Assembly (NCBI GenBank): GCA_000469685.2
Contig: LS997563.1
Location: forward strand, 31,987,968-32,051,967
DNA from: Haemonchus contortus
Lineage: Eukaryota; Nematoda; Chromadorea; Rhabditida; Trichostrongylidae
Length of the DNA: 64,000 bases
Direction: 5' to 3'
The notes under the pieces are model-generated. The model saw only the letters and a program-made list of their open reading frames with translations, was not told the DNA's origin and ran no database searches. Both the position numbers and the translations under genes were made by a program. How positions within the stretch are numbered: the first letter of the stretch is position 1; every line of letters begins with the position of its first letter. Shown here piece by piece: positions 58,190-64,000 of the stretch.

Positions 58190-58500
58190 TTAGGAACCAG
58201 GGTGCGCTTCGTTGCGCGTGTCCATCGAAACTAGGTCACGCCGCAGCCATCGCATGCGGCGAGTCAGCCCGCGATACTTGACAAACGTCGCAGTTGTCAG
58301 CGGGGCATATGAATTGCGCTTGGTCCACAACAGTCAGTCAATGAAATGATAACACGGACAAACGCTAATCTTTCGCTCCACAGACACTTGGTGGTACTGT
58401 AATGTCGGCTCGAGATCTCAGTGGGGTGCGCCGCGCGCGGAGTGGGCGGGGTGACCTACTTTCAACGGACACGCGCAACGGACGTTCTCCTAGGAACCAT
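58190..58500. mobile_element. GC-rich MITE-like element
   Basis: Inverted repeats with a conserved core GTTGCGCGTGTCC and TAGGTCAC: left 58211-58242, right 58448-58479. Weaker extension reaches TAGGAACC-like ends. About 300 bp, no ORF of its own. The borders are approximate. Confidence 0.6.
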
Positions 58501-58598
58501 AGTTCTGGACCTGCGGCTAAACGCAGCTCACCTTCAATCGCTGTGCCTTCGCATCCTGTTCTGTCCTTGTCACTCTTTACCACGGTGCTAAGTGAGGT

Positions 58599-58615
58599 GG
58601 GGGGGGGGGGGGGGG
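58599..58615 (+). repeat. Poly-G run
   Basis: Seventeen consecutive G, the longest homopolymer of G in the window. Its exact length is likely to be error-prone. Confidence 0.7.
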
Positions 58616-58619
58616 ACGC

Positions 58620-59995
58620 GGCGCGTCACCCTGCGTCTCTCCAGCGGGGTAGTAGACAAGGAAAGGTAGGCGAACCCGTAGAAGAACTTAAACAACAAAA
58701 TCAGACAAACACTACTTGCGGCGGTTGCGTTGCGGCCTTCGCACTGGAGCACGTTATTTTAGGGTGTCTAAGCACTGCGGGAAGGCAGTGATGACCGGAG
58801 AGTTGCTCTTTCGTAACTCTGCTTATGGAATTTGCGTAGGGCATTCGAGCACGTTATTTTAAGGTGATTACTGATTGTAAGAAGTAACTTTATGCGATCA
58901 ATGAGCTGTTCAACCATAATTTTGTAGCGCACCCTTCTCTAGTGAATGACTAAGCACTGTTAGGTTATGTGTTTCTATTTCTGTTGCATGCTCCTTGGTT
59001 TGTGTTTCTTCTGAAACAACTGCTGAGTAATTACATTCACTTATAGAACCCTAGCTTGGGATATGCCAACTTCTGTAATTGAGGACACTTTGCACCTCGG
59101 TGCGAGGCGATCTTAATTAAGTGTGAGGAGCACATTTTCATTGTGCTGTCCGCATATCTTTATCAAGCGAGTAAAAGTTAAAAAACTGAAGAGAATGGCG
59201 AAACATTATAATGCAAAAATTTTATTAATGCTGGAATAATAGGTGCTGGTTTTAATGTTTTAATAATAGGAATTCTGTTTTTGTACACAGGTGAAATGTG
59301 AAATGCGAAACGAAGTGGAGAATTCTACAGAGCTATGGACTGCGACTTTTCTCTCTTTTTCATTGGGCTTCTTTTCAACACTCAGCCAGTTATAGTAGGA
59401 AGTTTTCTGCTGAGAAACCTAATTTTGTTATTTTGGTTTTTTTTTTAAGTTTTGGTTTTTCACTGCTGTTATTCTCTTCATTCAATGACGTTGACTTGCT
59501 GCATATCGATATGCGAGTAGAGCAGTGATCATGGAGTTTCCACAACTAACTAAGATCGCCTCGCGCCCTCCTGCCTTGCCTTTGTTTCATTCTCCGTCTA
59601 GTCAGCTTTTCTGTTTTCTGCACAGTCGCTTACGCTTGTACAAAAGCGTACGGCTCATATTTAAACATCTGTTTTACCTGGAGACCGTCATTCTGATTGC
59701 ATGAGGAACAAAATTTTATTGAAAACTCCCATATATATCCAACATAACATGAGGGCAGATGCAATATAAAAGCATTTAAGTAACTTAAGACGCACATATC
59801 ACACAACATCAAACACTGATGTAAATGAACTCATGGGTACTGGATCATGACGGATCAAAACTAGATGACTGGACACTATGTAAAATATAGGATTGATCCC
59901 ACTGAGGAAATTCTTCGTCTGTCTTGACCTTCTTGTGTATCCTGAAAGCATTATATGGTCATCTCAATAGAAACCGTACCATGTGTCGATCTAGG
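58620..59995. other. No gene recognised
   Basis: A direct repeat GAGCACGTTATTTTA(A/G)GGTG occurs at about 58746 and 58845, and a small CCTCG-GTG-CGAGG hairpin near 59096-59108. A minus-strand AATAAA (59715-59720) may serve the MULE-like gene. No coding feature is supported. Confidence 0.4.
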
Positions 59996-59999
59996 GAGT

Positions 60000-60470
60000 C
60001 TAAGTCACTAGAGAGGTTTCTCTTACATCAGAATTATTGCATGCTGTAATTTCGAAAGTTCCAGCGCCACAGCACACACATTCTCTCGCACGAATGCAAT
60101 TCAAGTGCGCCCAACTGTGACATTCGTCGCACTGCACCCAGTCAATGGTTGCGTTCTCGGTATCAGTCAAGTCTCCAGGAGGTTCACGCCTGTCGCACAC
60201 GGCACAAAGGTCCAATTCATCGTCTCCTTCAATATCTTCGGCTATTAGAGGAGGAATGCCATGTTTTTTTCTTCCCAATCGCAACTCTGTCCTCTGAAAC
60301 ACACATCATCTTCTACATGCCAAGCAGTATTATGAGCACTTGTTACCTTTAACATCATCTCAAGTTGACATCGAAATCCACGTTTCCGCATTTGTTTCAC
60401 GGATTTTGGAGGACGACCCCCAACAGTAAGGTCTTTTCGGAGAGGCAAGAATCCTTCGGCAATTCTTCGT
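60000..60470 (-). CDS. PHD-finger 3' exons of MULE-like gene
   Basis: The last exon, 60000-60293, is preceded by an intron of 53 bp (60294-60346, GTAACAAG...TTTCAG) and the exon 60347-60470, which has its own TTTCAG acceptor; the junction is in phase. The joined frame has GGRPPKSVKQMRKRGFRCQL, an acidic linker (EDIEGDDELD) and then a PHD-like zinc finger: CAVC, CDECHSWAHLNC, CVCC. It ends with TAG at 60000. PHD fingers bind histone tails or act in zinc-bound folds. The frame here is clean, in contrast to the broken transposase core upstream. The link to the next upstream exon (near 60520-60650) is out of phase in my reading, so either a frameshift or a missed splice site lies there. Confidence 0.65.
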
Positions 60471-60479
60471 CTGAAATTG

Positions 60480-62445
60480 ATAGTTAATATTGACCAAAGT
60501 TACAAAAACAAAGAGGAGCACTTCATACCAAAAGTCAGTTTATCAGTAACTGCTTTAATTCCACGTTCAACCTGTTCCAGTTCTGATTGCACTTCAGTAT
60601 TTCCTTTGATAGCTAATTTCCCGATATATGCAGATAAGTAATCAAACATCTGAAAAGCGTAGAATACTGTCCAAGGATTTGATTTCGCAGTTCAATTTTG
60701 CTCTATTACCCTTTCTGTTCGGATCCTTATGTTCATTCAGTTCTCTCTGCAAGTGTCTTCTTCAGGGATGTCCGATCCCACCGAGTTGTTATTGAAGACA
60801 GAACCAGTGGAACTCTCCGTCACAGGCAAATCCTCGACACATGGTTCATTCTCAGTATCGCCAGAAGCAACAACCACAGTGTCACTATCCGGAATATTTG
60901 GAATAAGCTATGAATTGGACCAGAAAAATTTAAGTTACCGTCATGGAGTATTTGGAAGACATGTATATGCTTGCATGAAGTTCCGGCTTTAATGTTGTCC
61001 GGACAGGAACACGATACTGGAACAATAGGAACACGATAAGGGACAGACATTGCACAGCAAGCTGTCCGAATCCGGACTTACAAGGACATTCAGCGGGCTT
61101 GATGGAATAAGTCCTCCCAGTCCTGCCTGACTTGACTGCCCAATGCCGCCGTTCGCACAATAGAATAGTCATCTTGACTTTGAACAGCCCGCCTGTGCCT
61201 TCTCAGGTTTTCCTTTTGACGGAATCTGCCCTCTATGAGATTTCTGGCGTCCTAAAAAGTACCTGACATGCAAACGCTTGAAGCTAAACTGGGCTTGAAC
61301 TCACCATAATTTAATGAGCTCTAGCAGTATCCGAAATAATGTCGATAGTGCTTTTACTAATGTGTCCAGTCTTGAGTTCGAAGCCTTGTTCAGGTAGAAA
61401 TATTTCAATGAGCGATGAAATTGCTCATTGAAATATTCCCACCTGAACAAATAATACTTGACGACCTCGCATAGGGCGCCCATGTTTCTTTCTTAGAAAG
61501 GTAGTATGTAGAGAAGTATTCCTCGAAGTCAGCGGCCGCTTGCGCATCCCTTTCCTCAACGATTGATTGAAGCTCGCGAAGCCTCCTGTACAAGTATGAG
61601 AGACATCTCTGCCACTCGGGCTTGTTGGAAACCGTGAAAAGGGATAAAATAGTCGCGTGAATTCCATTGTTCCTTCTAGTCCTCTCAGGAAACAAGGTCA
61701 TGAACTTGTCAAATACTGCGCACTGCACGTGCCACGAACAAAGCAAACGTTTTGTGCTTTTAGCCGCCTCTGGGAACGTGTCAGCAAAAGCATTCCAGAA
61801 CGTGTTGCTGTTCTTGGTCATGAAGCACTCGGGATTGAAATGCGGATGGAGGTCCTTCACAACTTCGAAAAACTTGTTAACCGCTATCCATGCTTGCGCT
61901 GATCATATATCCAGCGGGAACGTCCCTTCCAGCACTACCTACCCCATAAAAGTGAGCAGCTTCAAATTATATCGACATGAGTTGTGGGTGTCGTCAAGGC
62001 TGACTCCATGTCTACCATACTTCTCCAACATAGCTAGCTGGAAGGCGGTGATTATAACCAGGCAGAAGCCTGTGCCTTCTGAGTGGTGGGTGGGATGAAC
62101 AGTCTTAGGCCGTCCTGCGGATCGTTTCTCGCAACCCGCTCCGCTACCGACTCCAGGTCGTTGTCGTGAAAACGCCCTCGTCCAATCCCCATAGTTGCCA
62201 AGGTATTTCTCACATCACTTGCGGTTACCCAGTAGAGTCGCTCAGAATGTGACGAGTGCTCCATCCTAATTGCTCTAGTGATGCTTGGTATGGAGAATTT
62301 CTTTTTCAGCAGCAGAGATATTTCTTTCCTATCACTATTCGACAGCGCAACAATGCCGCACTAACGGTGTGGCCCAAATGCGATTCGCAATACTCAACTT
62401 CGATACTTCCATTGGACTCATTCTCAACAGTCTAAAGTAGTTAAT
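60480..62445 (-). pseudogene. Mutator-like (MULE) transposase relic with SWIM finger
   Basis: Minus-strand MULE motifs run in order: an N-terminal DNA-binding-like region (EVEYCESHLGHTVSA, then RLYWVTASDVRNTLATMGIG, about 62175-62440); the core start (LAMLEKYGRHGVSLDDTHN, about 61985-62045, carrying the first acidic residues); DVPAGYMIS; FNPECFMTKNSNTFWNAFAD; LLCSWHVQCAVF; FEEYFSTYYLSKKETWAPYA; LKYFYLNKASNSRLDTLVKAL; and a SWIM zinc finger (SCSCPDN then SCKHIHV, about 60960-61010). MULE transposases cut DNA with a DDE triad. Here the second Asp position, usually TD in this block, reads TK, and frameshifts occur near 62080 and 61950, so the enzyme is dead. Acidic linker exons follow at about 60700-60905. 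Confidence 0.75.
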
Positions 62446-62449
62446 TTAG

Positions 62450-64000
62450 TAGTTGACAAATGCTGGCTCAAATTTGACTCTAGAAAAGTTACTTTTGAAA
62501 ATGAAGTGCACGCCGCTGTGGTTGCCTTACTATGACTGCGCCTTTTTGGTCTCCCCGGCTAGTTTTCTACGTGATCTGAAATGTCTGATCTGATGCATCT
62601 AAATTGCACACCCTTTAAGCTATCCACAATACATCATACAAATGCATGCTCATGTAGGAGGTCACTATACTATGAATGGCATACCGGTTGCACTCATAAT
62701 ATTTGATGTTAACTCCGTTTTTAGCAACGCAACTGTAGCATGACCAGCACGTTATCGTGCGCCGCTCCTGCTCTTCCTTCCACACCTAAACCACGCGCCC
62801 GACAATGCTTTTGAGAAGACGTACAATTTTGCTGCTCAATTATAATGTAGCACTATCCACCATGAAATCCTTAGTCATAACTCTGCCTTAAAATCCATGA
62901 TCTTTGCAAGCGTGCTTAGTTAGCGTTTTCGAACTATGTTTGTAAGACATTATGATAACTAGAAGATAGACTCAATAACTTGAAATTCACGGTTGGTTTA
63001 AAATATATGCAAAAAAGGGGAATGTATTCAGACTCATATACGTAAAACAAAAGAAATGCTGCACAAAAACTACCTTATACTGGTTCTCCCCAACAAGAAG
63101 TTCACTGTAATGGACGAGCTTTAGAACAGTTCCGAAATATTGGGGAACTGAAAGACATTCAAAAGTTAAAGCTAATTGAAATAGAGGCAGTGCCAAGAGG
63201 CCTACCTTCCCGTCTTCTTCCCTACGAGCGCTTTGCCTCAATGGCCGAGGAGTTGGCACAACCAAAATATCAAGATCCTAAAAGATTAGGTATGGAACAT
63301 AAGATCAGAACAAAAGAGCTGCGGGAGAAGTATGCATTGAAGCAAGATGTGTAGAGTCGGACTAAGGTGTTTGACAAGAATCAAGGGGAAAGAAAAAGAT
63401 TAACAAAACAAATCCATTGAGCTTAAACAAGAGAAATCGAAAGATCAAAAACAGTGCAGAGAAACCTACCTCCCAAAATCCCTTCCAACAAAGGCTCCGC
63501 CTCACTATTTGAGGCGTGGATACACCCAAAATATGGAGTTCCTGGATGATTATGAAGATGAAATACCCTAGGATCAGAACAAAAGAGTTTTGAAGAAGTG
63601 ATTTGGTAGAAGAATGAGAAGAGAAACTGAAAAACAAAACAGAAAAAGATGGAGCACGGATAATAGAGTGAAAAGTTGATAATAGAGAAAAACCAGATGT
63701 AAACTAAGTGAACCTAAGGTCATAGTCCAATCAGTAAAGACAAAAAGGGTAAGGTAAAATAAACAGAACAGAAGAAGAATTACACAGAAGAGGGAGAAAC
63801 CGACCGCACTCATCTCCTTCAGATTGCCAAATCCATAGCAAGATCGAGGTCTTCTAAAATTGCGAAATGACTAGCTGCATATGGAGCTCACGCGAAGAAA
63901 ATGTGGTGTTACGAAATAGGAAATATTCTGTCAACCAGGCCGGCCGGCAGTGTCGACACCTCAAAATAACACATTTTAAACTCTTCATCGCGGCTGCGTG
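62450..64000. other. Unassigned 3' end with a degenerate repeat
   Basis: No gene recognised. Two related blocks about 270 bp apart share GATCAGAACAAAAGAG (63305-63320 and 63575-63590) and, 100 bp before that, a GAGGCAAAGCG/GAGGCGGAGCC-type stretch next to GGTAGG on the minus strand. This suggests an old tandem duplication. Confidence 0.4.

Noticed and set aside
58402..58791. 129-codon frame on the plus strand
   Set aside because: It crosses a GC-rich MITE-like element and a 17-G run; composition alone explains the lack of stops.

Overview
The window looks like intergenic and repeat-rich DNA from a nematode, most likely a strongylid parasite of the hookworm type. This is inferred from compact introns with GT...AG borders and TTTTCAG-like acceptors, abundant decayed RTE-type non-LTR retrotransposons, mariner deletion derivatives and a tRNA-derived SINE family. 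No bacterial-style operons, rRNA genes, CRISPR arrays or intact tRNA genes were seen. Long open frames are rare, so most of the sequence is mobile-element debris.

Layout. 1-15 kb: a mariner deletion derivative (2606-3147), SINE copies, and a nearly complete but dead RTE element (about 7.29-9.72 kb). 15-24 kb: a SINE with clear A and B boxes, a MITE with long inverted repeats (18790-19034), an RTE 3' end, G-rich tracts and more SINEs. 24.6-25.3 kb: a host gene on the minus strand for a Gly/Tyr/Met/Gln repeat protein. 26-30 kb: decayed LINE and RTE pieces. 30.6-31.8 kb: two exons of a cysteine-containing PAN/Apple-like host gene. 32.4-34.3 kb: a minus-strand RTE corpse. 35.9-36.5 kb: a second mariner-type derivative.

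The centre of interest is 38001-52199. It holds two head-to-tail, roughly 99.9 percent identical 7.1-kb units flanked by an 8-bp direct repeat. Each unit carries a plus-strand ORF with an N-terminal GIY-YIG endonuclease, a CxC linker and a C-terminal reverse transcriptase with YMDD. This is the permuted domain order of Naiad-type Penelope-like elements (PLEs). Divergently, on the opposite strand of each unit, I could assemble a nine-exon gene of 296 codons. All eight introns are GT-AG, phases are consistent, and a poly(A) signal follows. Its product is not one I recognise. The two genes are head to head across about 0.9 kb that could hold a shared promoter. Introns in an antisense gene survive copying of the sense RNA, so this looks like a retroelement carrying an intron-containing accessory or cargo gene.

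52.85-57.93 kb is a large, nearly perfect inverted repeat with a 536-bp centre. Its arms include dead RTE endonuclease sequence, and the left arm has an extra 1.35-kb block of tandem repeats. 60.0-62.45 kb is a minus-strand Mutator-like (MULE) transposase relic with a SWIM finger and a PHD-finger 3' exon. The last 1.5 kb shows only a degenerate two-unit repeat.
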